Part shown: piece after piece, positions 47,114 to 56,097 of the stretch | Layout: every line of letters begins with the position of its first letter | Numbering within the stretch: position 1 is the first letter of the stretch | DNA from: Chitinophaga ginsengisoli | GTDB taxonomy: Bacteria > Bacteroidota > Bacteroidia > Chitinophagales > Chitinophagaceae | Direction of reading: 5' to 3' | Length of the DNA stretch: 64,000 nt | Assembly (NCBI RefSeq): GCF_003014595.1 | Contig: NZ_PYGK01000001.1 | Coordinates: forward strand, 988,820 to 1,052,819 | Notes under the pieces: model-generated | The model's input: the letters and a program-made list of their open reading frames with translations, nothing else | What the model was told of the DNA's origin: nothing | Database searches by the model: none | Made by a program: the position numbers and the translations under genes

Positions 47114-47142
47114 TACTTTTGTATTTAGATATTTGTCTAAAT
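47114..47142 (+). promoter_or_regulatory. Promoter and ArsR-type operator of sdpR
   Basis: A -7-like TACTTTTG (47114-47121) is followed directly by the inverted repeat ATTTAGA (47123-47129), TATTTG, TCTAAAT (47136-47142). The dyad covers the expected transcription start and ends 9 bases before the ATG, so a bound repressor would block its own gene, as known for SdpR-type regulators. Confidence 0.75.
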
Positions 47143-47151
47143 ATATAAATT

Positions 47152-47454
47152 ATGAATACCGTTTTTAAAGCCCTGAATGATAAGACAAGACGGGATATCC
47201 TGGAGCTCTTAAAAGAAGGTGATAGAACCGCCGGTGAAATTGCCGATCACTTCAACTTTTCCAAACCCACTATTTCACATCATCTGGATCTGCTCCGGCA
47301 GGCCGAACTGATCGTGAGTGAAAAGCAGGGGCAATTTATTTCTTATTCCCTGAACACGACCGTGGTAGATGAGTTGTTGAAATGGGTATTGCAGTTTTCT
47401 TCAAATGCTTCAGAAAAAGCTAAAAATAAAAACCTGGGTTATGAAGGTCAATAA
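47152..47454 (+). CDS. ArsR-family autorepressor, SdpR-like
   Basis: A 100-residue winged-helix regulator starting MNTVFKALNDKTRRDILELL. The recognition helix is FNFSKPTISHHLDLLRQAEL and the wing EKQGQFISYSLNTTVVDELL. There is no metal-binding Cys set, as in the SdpR branch. In Bacillus, SdpR represses sdpR-sdpI and is sequestered by SdpI at the membrane when toxin is present. Here the next gene, which overlaps it by 14 bases, is an SdpI homologue, so the same two-gene logic is likely. Confidence 0.9.
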   Translation: MNTVFKALNDKTRRDILELLKEGDRTAGEIADHFNFSKPTISHHLDLLRQAELIVSEKQGQFISYSLNTTVVDELLKWVLQFSSNASEKAKNKNLGYEGQ

Positions 47455-48313
47455 TATTGAAAGAGAAATCCCTTTTGTACTGTTGTTTTTAATGCCCTGG
47501 GTAACATACTTGTTACTCCGGGAGCAGCTGCCTGCCGTGATCGCCTCGCACTATACAGTGGATGGTGGAAAATGGGTCGCGGATAGATATGCTTCCCCAT
47601 TGGGATTAATGGCAGGATTGTCTGTTGCCGCCATTGTTGTGTATGTTTCCATGTCTTTGCCAGTAATGCTGAAGGGCCTCCGCCCGGAAATGAGCGCCGG
47701 TATGAATCAGTGGCTGTATTACTTCAAACTGGTAATAATCGCTTTTATGCTTGTGTTGCCGACATATTCGCTGCTTGCCGCTGGTCATAAGTTACCAGAC
47801 TTCTCCGATGCGCATATTGCCAATGTTTCCATGATTCTTCTGCTGGTCATTCTCAATGCCTTTTTGTATTTGCTCTTTTCTCGGGTGAACAGGAATATGC
47901 CCAAACCAGTCTCTGAGAAATATTATAAGATCATCTGGGTGGGGACGCATATAGTGACCAGTGCCGGGCCGCTAATGGTGATTCTTTCCTCTCAGGGCAT
48001 TCATGCGGAAAGATTGATACCCGAGTTGACGCTGCTTTTTATTGCCATATGCGGCAACCTGTTATATAATGTCCGTCCTAATTGGTATATGGGCATCAGA
48101 ACGCCCTGGACATTACGCAATGAGGAAGTCTGGAGAAAGACTCACCATGTAGGGGGCGTATGGTGTTTTGCTGCAGGCATTGCAGGGTTTATCGTTTGTA
48201 TTTTTGCCCCAGAAGGAATGCTTCGCTTCGTACTGTCGGCTGTGGTAATATTGATTAGCGTAGTAAGCATCGGTTATTCCTACTGGTTGTATCATAAGAT
48301 CGTTACACATTGA
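47441..48313 (+). CDS. SdpI-family membrane protein
   Basis: I use the ATG at 47441 (MKVNNIEREIPFVLLFLMPW), giving 290 residues and a 14-base overlap with sdpR. A DUF1648-like first part (LPAVIASHYTVDGGKWVADR) and a C-terminal SdpI part (NLLYNVRPNWYMGIRTPWTL, NEEVWRKTHHVGGVWCFAAG) are carried on about eight membrane helices. SdpI gives immunity to the SDP toxin in Bacillus and serves as a signal-transducing membrane trap for SdpR. No toxin gene is nearby, so the ligand here is unknown. Confidence 0.88.
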   Translation: MKVNNIEREIPFVLLFLMPWVTYLLLREQLPAVIASHYTVDGGKWVADRYASPLGLMAGLSVAAIVVYVSMSLPVMLKGLRPEMSAGMNQWLYYFKLVIIAFMLVLPTYSLLAAGHKLPDFSDAHIANVSMILLLVILNAFLYLLFSRVNRNMPKPVSEKYYKIIWVGTHIVTSAGPLMVILSSQGIHAERLIPELTLLFIAICGNLLYNVRPNWYMGIRTPWTLRNEEVWRKTHHVGGVWCFAAGIAGFIVCIFAPEGMLRFVLSAVVILISVVSIGYSYWLYHKIVTH

Positions 48314-48343
48314 TATAATAAGAAAGCCGTCAGTATATGGCCT

Positions 48344-48380
48344 GCCCCCTAAAAGTTAGACACTTTTAGGGGGCTTTTTT
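48344..48380. terminator. Terminator between sdpI and the antiporter gene
   Basis: GCCCCCTAAAAG (48344-48355) pairs perfectly with CTTTTAGGGGGC (48363-48374) over a 7-base loop and is followed by TTTTTT. Convergent genes lie on either side. Confidence 0.88.
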
Positions 48381-48399
48381 ATTATATCAGTACAATGCA

Positions 48400-49836
48400 T
48401 TATCCTGCCTGGCTGGCATGTAAGCGGCTTTCTTCCATTTTCTTCACTATATCGAGCAGGGGGCCGGTCATAAATGTGGTAGCCAATGCCATCAATACCA
48501 GCATAGCAAAGATCTCAGGCGAGAGAATGCCGAGGTCATAGCCGATATTCAACACCACCAGCTCCATCAGTCCACGGGTATTCATCAGCGCACCTATTCC
48601 CAGTGAATCAGTCCACGACTGTCCCATGAGTTTCGCTGTCAACATACTACCTCCCAGTTTTCCGCCTACAGCTACAAGCATGATCAGGCCGAATACTGTC
48701 CATAGATGCCCCTGTCCAAGCAGGCCGATCTGGGTGCGTAAGCCTGTAAAGACAAAGAAAATCGGCAGTAACAGCAATACACTTACATCTTCCAGTTTAT
48801 CTGTCATCAGCTTTTGCACGGATGCTTCCGCAGGCATGATCACGCCTGCGAGGAAAGCCCCGAACAATGCATGGATACCGATCACTTCTGCTGCCCATGC
48901 AGAGAATAGCAATGTTATAAAGGCTACCGCTACAACTGATTTATGGCGATTGGCCGCCTGTAGTTTGAGGATCTTTTTATTCAGCCATGGTTTCAGCAGA
49001 TATAACATTGCGCCGAGGAACATAAGTGCCATCACCATCGTGATGACAGCGCTCCATAAACTGGCTGCCTTTACAATAGCGATTACAACCGCGAGAATAC
49101 ACCATGCAGTCACATCGTCAGCAGCAGCGCAGGTAATAGCCAGTAAACCAAGTGGAGTGCCACTCAGTTTTCTCTCCTGTACGATACGCGCCAATACAGG
49201 GAAAGCCGTTATACTCATGGCAATGCCCATAAATAAAGCGAAAGACAGAAAGTTTACATTGGCCGGTGAAAACTGCGGATAAATATAGTATGCCAGTGAT
49301 ACGCCCAGGAAGAAAGGGAAAATAATGCTGGCATGACTGATCATCACTGCATCATGGGCGTTGTTCTTCATTTTGTGTGTATCCAGCTCCATGCCTACTA
49401 CAAACATGAAGAAAGCCAAACCTATCTGACTGAGGAACTGTAAATTTTTAAAGCCTTCTATAGGGAAAATGAATGCACTTCCACTGGGCCAGATCATGCC
49501 AAATAAAGAAGGCCCAAGAAAGATTCCTGCTACTATTTCACCAACAACAGACGGCTGCCCGATCTTATTGGCCAGCCAACCAAACAATCTGGCTGTCACC
49601 AATATCAATATGATCTGCAACAACAGTAATGCTAAAGGATGTTGTACATTATGTATAAGTGATGTCCATATACCCTCTGAGGCTGCCTGCGTTGACGCTG
49701 GCGTTGCGGTAACTGCCACCTTATTTGTTTGTGAAGTAGGATCTATTGTCAGGTGGTTACCTTGTCTGATTATTAACCAGATCAGACATCCGAAAAAGCC
49801 GATAATCAGCGGGTAAAGCAATAGTCTCTTATTCAT
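48400..49836 (-). CDS. Cation:proton antiporter (CPA2 family)
   Basis: A 478-residue membrane protein. One N-terminal helix and a linker of about 60 residues lead into the NhaA/KefB-like transporter of about 12 helices ([70 protein letters not shown]). The DD pair in AAADDVTAW matches the ion-binding Asp of the family. There is no TrkA-N or TrkA-C regulatory domain. It exchanges Na+ or K+ for protons. The C-terminal [12 protein letters not shown] tail is short. Confidence 0.9.
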   Translation of the reverse strand: MNKRLLLYPLIIGFFGCLIWLIIRQGNHLTIDPTSQTNKVAVTATPASTQAASEGIWTSLIHNVQHPLALLLLQIILILVTARLFGWLANKIGQPSVVGEIVAGIFLGPSLFGMIWPSGSAFIFPIEGFKNLQFLSQIGLAFFMFVVGMELDTHKMKNNAHDAVMISHASIIFPFFLGVSLAYYIYPQFSPANVNFLSFALFMGIAMSITAFPVLARIVQERKLSGTPLGLLAITCAAADDVTAWCILAVVIAIVKAASLWSAVITMVMALMFLGAMLYLLKPWLNKKILKLQAANRHKSVVAVAFITLLFSAWAAEVIGIHALFGAFLAGVIMPAEASVQKLMTDKLEDVSVLLLLPIFFVFTGLRTQIGLLGQGHLWTVFGLIMLVAVGGKLGGSMLTAKLMGQSWTDSLGIGALMNTRGLMELVVLNIGYDLGILSPEIFAMLVLMALATTFMTGPLLDIVKKMEESRLHASQAG

Positions 49837-49968
49837 AATTATATCGGTTGGTTGAACGAAAGATAATAATAATATCTGTGTACATCACACTAATGTAGTA
49901 TTAAATTACTTTGAAAGTTATCCCGGAATAGTATCAGCTTCACAGAGGTTATGTATCTTGTTGACACT

Positions 49969-52500
49969 ATGGATACAAGGAGAGACTTTATTAAAAAGGC
50001 CGCTTTATTATCAGGTGGTACAGGACTGGCAAGTGTACTGCCTGCATCTATTCAACGGGCACTGGCTATTAATCCCGAAGCAGGAAGCACCTATCTGGAT
50101 GCGGAACATGTAGTATTACTGATGCAGGAAAACAGATCCTTCGATCATGCGCTCGGTACTTTGAGAGGAATACGTGGTTTTAATGATCCGCGTGCTATTA
50201 CACTGCCTAACAAAAATCTTGTATGGTTGCAGTCAAATGCTGCCGGAGAAACGTATGCTCCTTTCCGCCTGGATATTAAGGATTCCAAGGTAACCTGGAT
50301 GAGTTCTCTTCCGCACTCCTGGGAAAACCAGGTAGATGCCCGTAATGATGGAAAGTATGATAAATGGCTGGATGTAAAACAATCCGGCAATAAAGAATAT
50401 AAGGACCTACCCCTGACAATGGGGTACTTCACAAGGGAAGATATTCCTTTCTATTATGCCTTGGCAGATGCATTCACTGTATGTGATCAGAACTTTTGTT
50501 CCTCTCTGACCGGTACAACTCCCAACAGGCTATACTTTTGGACAGGTACAATCCGTGAAAGGCAAAGTCCGGATGCAGCGCCCAACGTGCGTAACTCAGA
50601 AGTGGATTATCCTGCTCCTGCCAGCTGGACCACTTTTCCCGAAAGGCTGGAAGAGCATGGTATCAGCTGGAAAGTATATCAGAATGAATTGAGCGTAGGT
50701 GTCGGTTTCAATGGGGACGAAGATGCCTGGCTGGCTAATTTCACTGATAATCCACTGGAATTCTTCTCACAATACAGACCTCAGTTCTCAATAGCACACT
50801 ACAAGTATTTACAAAGAAGCATCCCGCAACTGACGGATGCTATAAAAGCACTAGAAGGCAAGATCTCAGCTGGTGTTAATACTACGGCGCTGAGTAAGGA
50901 ACTGGACGAAAAGCGGGCGCTGCTGGACAGGCTGAAAGAGGAGGAAGTTAAATGGCGTCCTGAGAAGTTTAATCTGCTTTCTCAAAGGGAAAAGAACATA
51001 CACAGAAAGGCATTTGTCACCAACGAAAAAGATCCGGATTATCATCAGGTGACTACCCTGCTGTATCATGATGGTGACACGGAACGCACTATGAAGGTGC
51101 CCAAAGGTGACGTGCTTTATCAGTTCAGGGAGGATGTGAAAAATGGAGAACTGCCTGCTGTATCCTGGATCGTAGCGCCTGAGAATTTTTCTGATCATCC
51201 TGGAGCGCCCTGGTACGGTGCATGGTATGTTGCGGAAGTAATGGATATCCTGACACAAAATCCGGAGGTATGGAAGAAAACGATCTTTGTATTGGCATAC
51301 GATGAGAATGACGGAGACTTTGATCACGTACCTCCTTTTGTACCACCACATGGACCTGGTACCGGACTTGCCTCCACAGGTATAGACACAAGTGTAGAGT
51401 ATGTAACCCGTGAACAGGAACTCAGGAAAAAAGGCATGCAAGAAGAGGACGTGAGAGAGAGTCCTATTGGGCTGGGATACCGTGTACCACTGATCATCGC
51501 TTCCCCCTGGAGCCGTGGAGGCATGGCTTGTTCAGAGGTATTCGACCATACATCAACATTACAATTCCTGGAACATTTCCTGAGCCATAAAACAGGTAAG
51601 TCTATCGTAGAATCTAACATCACCGAATGGCGTCGTACTGTATGTGGTGATCTTACCTCCGTATTCCGTCCCTACAATGGGGAAAAAATACCTCTGCCAG
51701 CGTTCGGCGACAAAGATGCTTTCATAGAAAGTATCCACAAGGCGCAATTCAAAGACGTGCCCTCCGGCTTTAAACAGCTGACAGCAGCAGAAGTCGCAGC
51801 TATCAACCATGATACTACTGCGCCTTATATGGCAAGACAGGAAGAAGGTATCCGTCCGGCATGCGCATTGCCATATGAGTTGTACGTAGACGGAAAACCT
51901 GGCAGGGACAGAAAATCATTCGAAATAAAATTCACCGCTAGTACTGAATTGGCTGGTAAACAGTCTGCTGGTGTACCATTTAATGTTTATGCACCGGGTA
52001 AGTATCTGTCTAAAGATAACAGCTCTTTTGAATCAGTAAGAACGTGGGCTTATGCAGTAAAGGCTGGAGACAGTCTGACTGACAGCTGGCCTTCGGCATC
52101 ATTTGAAAACGGTTTGTATCACCTGCGGGTATATGGTCCTAATGGGTTCTACAGGGAATTCGTGGGAGACGATAATGATCCGCTGGTGGATGTGGTATGT
52201 GGATATGAACGAAAGGGAAAAGCATTTACAGGTAACGTTTCTTTACAGCTGAACAATCAGCATAAGACACCGCTTACTGTAGAGATTATTGATCACGCAT
52301 ACAAAAGCGGGGATCATAAAAAGACATTGGCGGCAGGTGCTAAATCTTCCGTAGTGCTTGATCTCAGCAAGAGCTTTGGCTGGTATGATTTCAGTGTGCG
52401 TATCATTGGCAATAGGACTTTTGAAAGAAGATACGCCGGACACGTGGAAAACGGAAAAATCACATTCAGCGATCCTGCGATGGGCAGAGTGAAGTTATAG
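49969..52500 (+). CDS. Phosphocholine-specific phospholipase C, Tat-exported
   Basis: I start at the ATG at 49969 ([20 protein letters not shown]) so that the twin-arginine leader is at the N-terminus; the open frame extends 6 codons upstream. The 843-residue enzyme belongs to the acid-phosphatase-like non-haemolytic PlcN/PlcH group. The catalytic region begins [20 protein letters not shown] (about 42-61, with Glu-Asn-Arg and the HALG motif), includes [16 protein letters not shown] and [18 protein letters not shown], and ends near residue 600. Two DUF756-type beta domains fill the C-terminus ([20 protein letters not shown]). It hydrolyses phosphatidylcholine or sphingomyelin outside the inner membrane and may scavenge phosphate or lipid. 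Confidence 0.93.
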   Translation: MDTRRDFIKKAALLSGGTGLASVLPASIQRALAINPEAGSTYLDAEHVVLLMQENRSFDHALGTLRGIRGFNDPRAITLPNKNLVWLQSNAAGETYAPFRLDIKDSKVTWMSSLPHSWENQVDARNDGKYDKWLDVKQSGNKEYKDLPLTMGYFTREDIPFYYALADAFTVCDQNFCSSLTGTTPNRLYFWTGTIRERQSPDAAPNVRNSEVDYPAPASWTTFPERLEEHGISWKVYQNELSVGVGFNGDEDAWLANFTDNPLEFFSQYRPQFSIAHYKYLQRSIPQLTDAIKALEGKISAGVNTTALSKELDEKRALLDRLKEEEVKWRPEKFNLLSQREKNIHRKAFVTNEKDPDYHQVTTLLYHDGDTERTMKVPKGDVLYQFREDVKNGELPAVSWIVAPENFSDHPGAPWYGAWYVAEVMDILTQNPEVWKKTIFVLAYDENDGDFDHVPPFVPPHGPGTGLASTGIDTSVEYVTREQELRKKGMQEEDVRESPIGLGYRVPLIIASPWSRGGMACSEVFDHTSTLQFLEHFLSHKTGKSIVESNITEWRRTVCGDLTSVFRPYNGEKIPLPAFGDKDAFIESIHKAQFKDVPSGFKQLTAAEVAAINHDTTAPYMARQEEGIRPACALPYELYVDGKPGRDRKSFEIKFTASTELAGKQSAGVPFNVYAPGKYLSKDNSSFESVRTWAYAVKAGDSLTDSWPSASFENGLYHLRVYGPNGFYREFVGDDNDPLVDVVCGYERKGKAFTGNVSLQLNNQHKTPLTVEIIDHAYKSGDHKKTLAAGAKSSVVLDLSKSFGWYDFSVRIIGNRTFERRYAGHVENGKITFSDPAMGRVKL

Positions 52501-52541
52501 CAGAATATTACCTTTGCAGGCGAAACCACAAATACGTAAAC

Positions 52542-53258
52542 ATGGAATCAATAAAAGGTAAAAACGCACTGGTAACAGGTGCAGGAAAGGGAATAGGTAA
52601 AGCGGTGGCAAAACAACTGGCAGCAGAAGGCGTGAACCTGGCTTTGCTGGCGCGCACTGAAAAAGATCTGCAGGCGGTTGCCGATGAGTTAAAAGAAACA
52701 GGTGTAAAGGTGGTTTATGCTGCTGCTGACGTAGCAGACAGAAAAGCGGTGGAAGCTGCAATAGCGCAAATGAGCACCGCACTTGGCAGCATCGATATCC
52801 TCATCAACAATGCTGGTATCGGTAAGTTTGCAAAGTTCCTGGAACTTGAACCGGAAGAGTGGGAGCAGGTGATAAAGGTGAACCTGTTTGGTGCTTATTA
52901 TGTTATACGTGCGGTATTGCCGGGTATGTTGTCCCGCCAGAGCGGCGACATCGTGAATATATCTTCCACTGCGGGACAAAGAGGCGCACCTGTAACAAGC
53001 GCCTACAGTGCATCTAAATTTGGACTGATAGGTATGTCCGAATCGTTGATGCAGGAAGTACGTAAATCCAATATCAGGGTAACGACATTAACGCCCAGTA
53101 CAATTGCAACCGATATGGCGATAGAGCTGAAACTGACAGATGGTAATCCTGAAAAGGTGATGCAACCTGAAGATTTCGCAGAGCTGATCGTAATGCAGTT
53201 GAAGCTGAACAGGCGGACATTTGTTAAGGAGGCCGGTTTATGGTCTACCAATCCGTGA
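52542..53258 (+). CDS. 3-oxoacyl-ACP reductase-like SDR
   Basis: A 238-residue classical SDR with [14 protein letters not shown] (residues about 12-25), NNAGIGKF (about 88-95), Ser in [10 protein letters not shown] (about 140) and YSASKFG (about 153-159). It resembles FabG and FabG-like reductases in Bacteroidota and probably reduces a 3-oxoacyl group or another ketone with NADPH. It is not next to fatty-acid genes, so it may be a paralogue with another substrate. A TACCTTTG -7-like element lies at 52509. Confidence 0.88.
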   Translation: MESIKGKNALVTGAGKGIGKAVAKQLAAEGVNLALLARTEKDLQAVADELKETGVKVVYAAADVADRKAVEAAIAQMSTALGSIDILINNAGIGKFAKFLELEPEEWEQVIKVNLFGAYYVIRAVLPGMLSRQSGDIVNISSTAGQRGAPVTSAYSASKFGLIGMSESLMQEVRKSNIRVTTLTPSTIATDMAIELKLTDGNPEKVMQPEDFAELIVMQLKLNRRTFVKEAGLWSTNP

Positions 53259-53279
53259 GTAATCTTATCATATTGTTGT

Positions 53280-53311
53280 AAAGGTCCCGCACTATGCGGG
53301 ACCTTTTATTT
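53280..53311. terminator. Terminator after the SDR gene
   Basis: AAAGGTCCCGCA (53280-53291) pairs with TGCGGGACCTTT (53295-53306), loop CTA, then a T-rich stretch. The convergent SufE-like gene ends right after it. Confidence 0.88.
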
Positions 53312-53737
53312 TTACAAAGCTTGTAATAGCTGTATCTGGTAGGCAACGGCCTGCGATTTCATCTTACGCAATATCAATGGCCATTGTACAGAAAAAAATG
53401 GTTGGAAGAGGCCAGCTATTTCATTCATGAAATAAATATCGGCGTCAGCAATATCCTTGGGATGGTTGCCAGATAATATCCTGCTGAACATCGCCAGCAG
53501 GCCATTGCTATCCTTATCACTGGACCAGGCAGTGAACCATACTTTTTCTTTGATATAGACAGCTCGTACCCACATATCGGAAATCCAACCCTGAACACGA
53601 TAATGATCGTGTTTATATTTATCTTCTATCAACGGTAGTGACTTGGCAACATTCTCTATATAATGCTGGCGGCTTTCTTCATCTTCCAAAAGGAGTACAT
53701 CCTCGATCAGTTTATCCTGTGCTTCATTTATTGACAT
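53312..53737 (-). CDS. SufE homologue lacking the active-site cysteine
   Basis: A 141-residue SufE-fold protein: AQDKLIEDVLLLEDEESRQH at the N-terminus, ENVAKSLPLIEDKYKHDHYR, then RVQGWISDMWVRA where active SufE has R-V-x-G-C-Q-S-x-V-W. The acceptor Cys is Trp (codon TGG, one base from TGC). The following strands (KVWFTAWSSDKDSNGLLAMF) and the helix (ILSGNHPKDIADADIYFMNE) align well, but the usual LSPxRxNGL segment is changed to FFSVQWPLILR. It cannot accept sulfur from SufS by the known mechanism, so it may be a regulator of SufS, be repurposed, or be decaying. No suf genes are adjacent. Confidence 0.85.
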   Translation of the reverse strand: MSINEAQDKLIEDVLLLEDEESRQHYIENVAKSLPLIEDKYKHDHYRVQGWISDMWVRAVYIKEKVWFTAWSSDKDSNGLLAMFSRILSGNHPKDIADADIYFMNEIAGLFQPFFSVQWPLILRKMKSQAVAYQIQLLQAL

Positions 53738-53857
53738 AGACGCTCGTTTTAAAGTGACAATATGAAATTAAGCATATATGCCGAGGATGAAGACTCAAAA
53801 ACGGAAAATGTTGTTATGGTGACACTGCGTAAACTTATAAGTCAGTTACCCGCGTTC

Positions 53858-54748
53858 TCACTCCTCCAATTTTTTCGCAATCTTACTAATCACTTTCAGC
53901 CTATCAATAATCACCAGCAACACAAACGCTCCACACAACACTCCCAGTGCTGCAAACACCAGATAAGTAAAATAATGTATTGTCCATTCCAATGCTATTC
54001 TCACTCTGTGTATAACACTGATCTTCTTTTCTGTCGCGCCTTCATACAAGGATAGCTTCACTGTGCAGAACTCGTTCTCCGTATCGAAGTTACCCAGTTC
54101 TACACCGAGATCCTGTAGTTTGCCTTCTGTTTCAAGTATTTTATCGTGCAGGGCAACCAGGTCTGTAATCGGCCCTGGTTTTGATTTTAATTCATTGAGC
54201 GACTCCAGTGTTTTCAGCAGGGATGCTTTTTGTGCATTCAGCTGACGGTATTCATTGGTCTTATCTACTTTGGTGATCTGAGTAGCTTTGATCACGCCTA
54301 TTTTCTGAACAGCCAGATAAAAAGAATCAAATGCTTCGGGATTCACACCGATCATCAGATGTAATTCCCTGCTGCCTTTCAGGCCCAGTGCCTGTTCATA
54401 TTGCACGATGGCTTTAAAGGCTGCTGTCTGTGCAGCGATCTGTTTGCTATCCTGCTCGAAGTGAGAGGATTTAGTTTTAACGGAGGCTGTTTTCTCATAT
54501 TTCTGGCTGGGAGAAATGGCCATGTCGGGTTGGTGGCTGGCTGTACCCTGGAATTGTTGCATCTTTTCAGAAGCATAGTTTTTCCGGAGATTACCGATGC
54601 TCTCAAAGAAGTCATTACTGTAGTCGCTCGTCTGGCGACCATCGGGAGCAACATAGCCATAAATAAACCTGAAAACAAACAGCACGAGGAAAACAAGGGT
54701 TGCCCAACGCACCAGTCCCCAGATGCGGGCTTTAAAACTTTTCATCAT
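53858..54748 (-). CDS. DUF4349-domain membrane protein
   Basis: A 296-residue protein anchored at both ends. A first membrane helix (VRWATLVFLVLFVFRFIYGY) lies near residues 14-33 and a second near 255-280 (YLVFAALGVLCGAFVLLVII). The external middle part has the DUF4349 pattern: MIGVNPEAFDSFYLAVQKIG, VIKATQITKVDKTNEYRQLN, a coiled coil and a final DTENEFCTVKLSLYE strand. Function in this family is unknown, though the fold is envelope-associated. It is divergent from the thiolase gene by 64 bases. Confidence 0.82.
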   Translation of the reverse strand: MMKSFKARIWGLVRWATLVFLVLFVFRFIYGYVAPDGRQTSDYSNDFFESIGNLRKNYASEKMQQFQGTASHQPDMAISPSQKYEKTASVKTKSSHFEQDSKQIAAQTAAFKAIVQYEQALGLKGSRELHLMIGVNPEAFDSFYLAVQKIGVIKATQITKVDKTNEYRQLNAQKASLLKTLESLNELKSKPGPITDLVALHDKILETEGKLQDLGVELGNFDTENEFCTVKLSLYEGATEKKISVIHRVRIALEWTIHYFTYLVFAALGVLCGAFVLLVIIDRLKVISKIAKKLEE

Positions 54749-54812
54749 ATAGGGTATATATTATGTATGTAAGGTAAGGCAATTTTGGCGATGATAATCG
54801 TATATTTAGTAT

Positions 54813-56093
54813 ATGCTATCCGACCAACAATCACGCAAAGTAGCTGTTGTAGGCTACAACCGGATCCCTTTCGCCAGGCAGAATACTTACTATACTGACA
54901 AGGGTAACCAGGAAATGATGACCGCCGCTCTCAATGGCCTCATTGACCGTTATCACTTGAGTGGCCTACTATTAGGTGAAGTGGCAGGTGGCGCTGTGAT
55001 CAAACATAGCAGGGAAATCAACCTGATGAGGGAATGTGTATTAGGATCGTCCCTGGACCACGCCACCGCTGCCTGTGATATCCAGCAGGCCTGTAACACT
55101 GGCATTGCAGCTTCCCTGTATATCGCACATAAAATAGCACTGGGACAAATAGAGGCCGGTATTGCCGGGGGAGTGGACTCCGCCAGTGATGTGCCGCTGG
55201 TATTGGGAGAGGGGCTGCGTAAGCGCCTGTTGGCTGCCCGCAGGGCTAAAACCTTTGGACAGCGGTTCAAAGAGCTGGCAAAGATCAGGTTCAAAGACCT
55301 GACACCAGTAGCCCCTATGAACATGGAACCCCGCACCGGCCTTTCCATGGGCGGCCATACAGAGATCACCGCTAAATACTATAAGATATCAAGAGAAGAA
55401 CAGGACAGATATGCCCTGGAAAGCCACCAGAAAATGGCCCGGGCTTATGATAATGGCTTCTTTGACGATATGCTGACGCCTTTTGCCGGACTGGAACGCG
55501 ATAATAATTTGAGAAGAGATACAAGCCTGGAAAAACTGGCCAAACTGAAACCTGCCTTTGACAAGATAAACGGCTCACTGACTGCTGGCAATTCTTCCCC
55601 GCTCACAGACGGGGCTTCCTGTATATTACTGGCCAGCGAAGACTGGGCAAAGCAACAAGGACTACCAGTACTGGCCTACATCACGTTCGCAGAAACGGCA
55701 GCCATAGAATATGTGCAGCATCAGCATAACCTCTTGCTTGCGCCTGTTTATGCCTCCGTAAGAATGCTGCAGAAAGCAGGATTGCAATTACAGGACTTCG
55801 ACTTTTATGAGATCCATGAAGCCTTCGCCGCCCAGGTACTGGCACTACTGAAAATATGGGAAAGCCCGGCACTCATGAAAGAATTTGGGTACGACCAAGC
55901 ATTGGGCAGTATTGACCTGTCTAAATTAAATGTAAATGGCAGCAGCCTGGCAGCTGGTCACCCCTTCGCCGCTACCGGTGCCCGGGTAATAGCCACAATG
56001 GCCAAGCTGTTGAACGAAAAGGGAGCAGGCAGGGGATTGGTATCTGTTTGCGCTGCCGGCGGACAAGGTGTTACGCTCATCATGGAAAAGTAG
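54813..56093 (+). CDS. Acetyl-CoA acyltransferase (thiolase)
   Basis: A 426-residue thiolase. Cys94 in DIQQACNTGIAA is the acyl-accepting nucleophile, His in YEIHEAFAAQVLA and GHPFAATGARV assist, and the second Cys is in VSVCAAGGQGV near the C-terminus. Extra sequence around 145-180 (RLLAARRAKTFGQRFKELAK) resembles the FadI type that acts on long-chain 3-ketoacyl-CoA. It cleaves or joins acyl-CoA in beta-oxidation or ketone-body metabolism. No FadJ-type partner is adjacent, so the direction is uncertain. Its stop is 4 bases from that of convergent topB. Confidence 0.9.
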   Translation: MLSDQQSRKVAVVGYNRIPFARQNTYYTDKGNQEMMTAALNGLIDRYHLSGLLLGEVAGGAVIKHSREINLMRECVLGSSLDHATAACDIQQACNTGIAASLYIAHKIALGQIEAGIAGGVDSASDVPLVLGEGLRKRLLAARRAKTFGQRFKELAKIRFKDLTPVAPMNMEPRTGLSMGGHTEITAKYYKISREEQDRYALESHQKMARAYDNGFFDDMLTPFAGLERDNNLRRDTSLEKLAKLKPAFDKINGSLTAGNSSPLTDGASCILLASEDWAKQQGLPVLAYITFAETAAIEYVQHQHNLLLAPVYASVRMLQKAGLQLQDFDFYEIHEAFAAQVLALLKIWESPALMKEFGYDQALGSIDLSKLNVNGSSLAAGHPFAATGARVIATMAKLLNEKGAGRGLVSVCAAGGQGVTLIMEK

Positions 56094-56097
56094 GCCA

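Noticed and set aside
50866..51441. A 191-codon minus-strand frame opposite the phospholipase C gene
   Set aside because: It is antisense to a conserved enzyme and has no family features.
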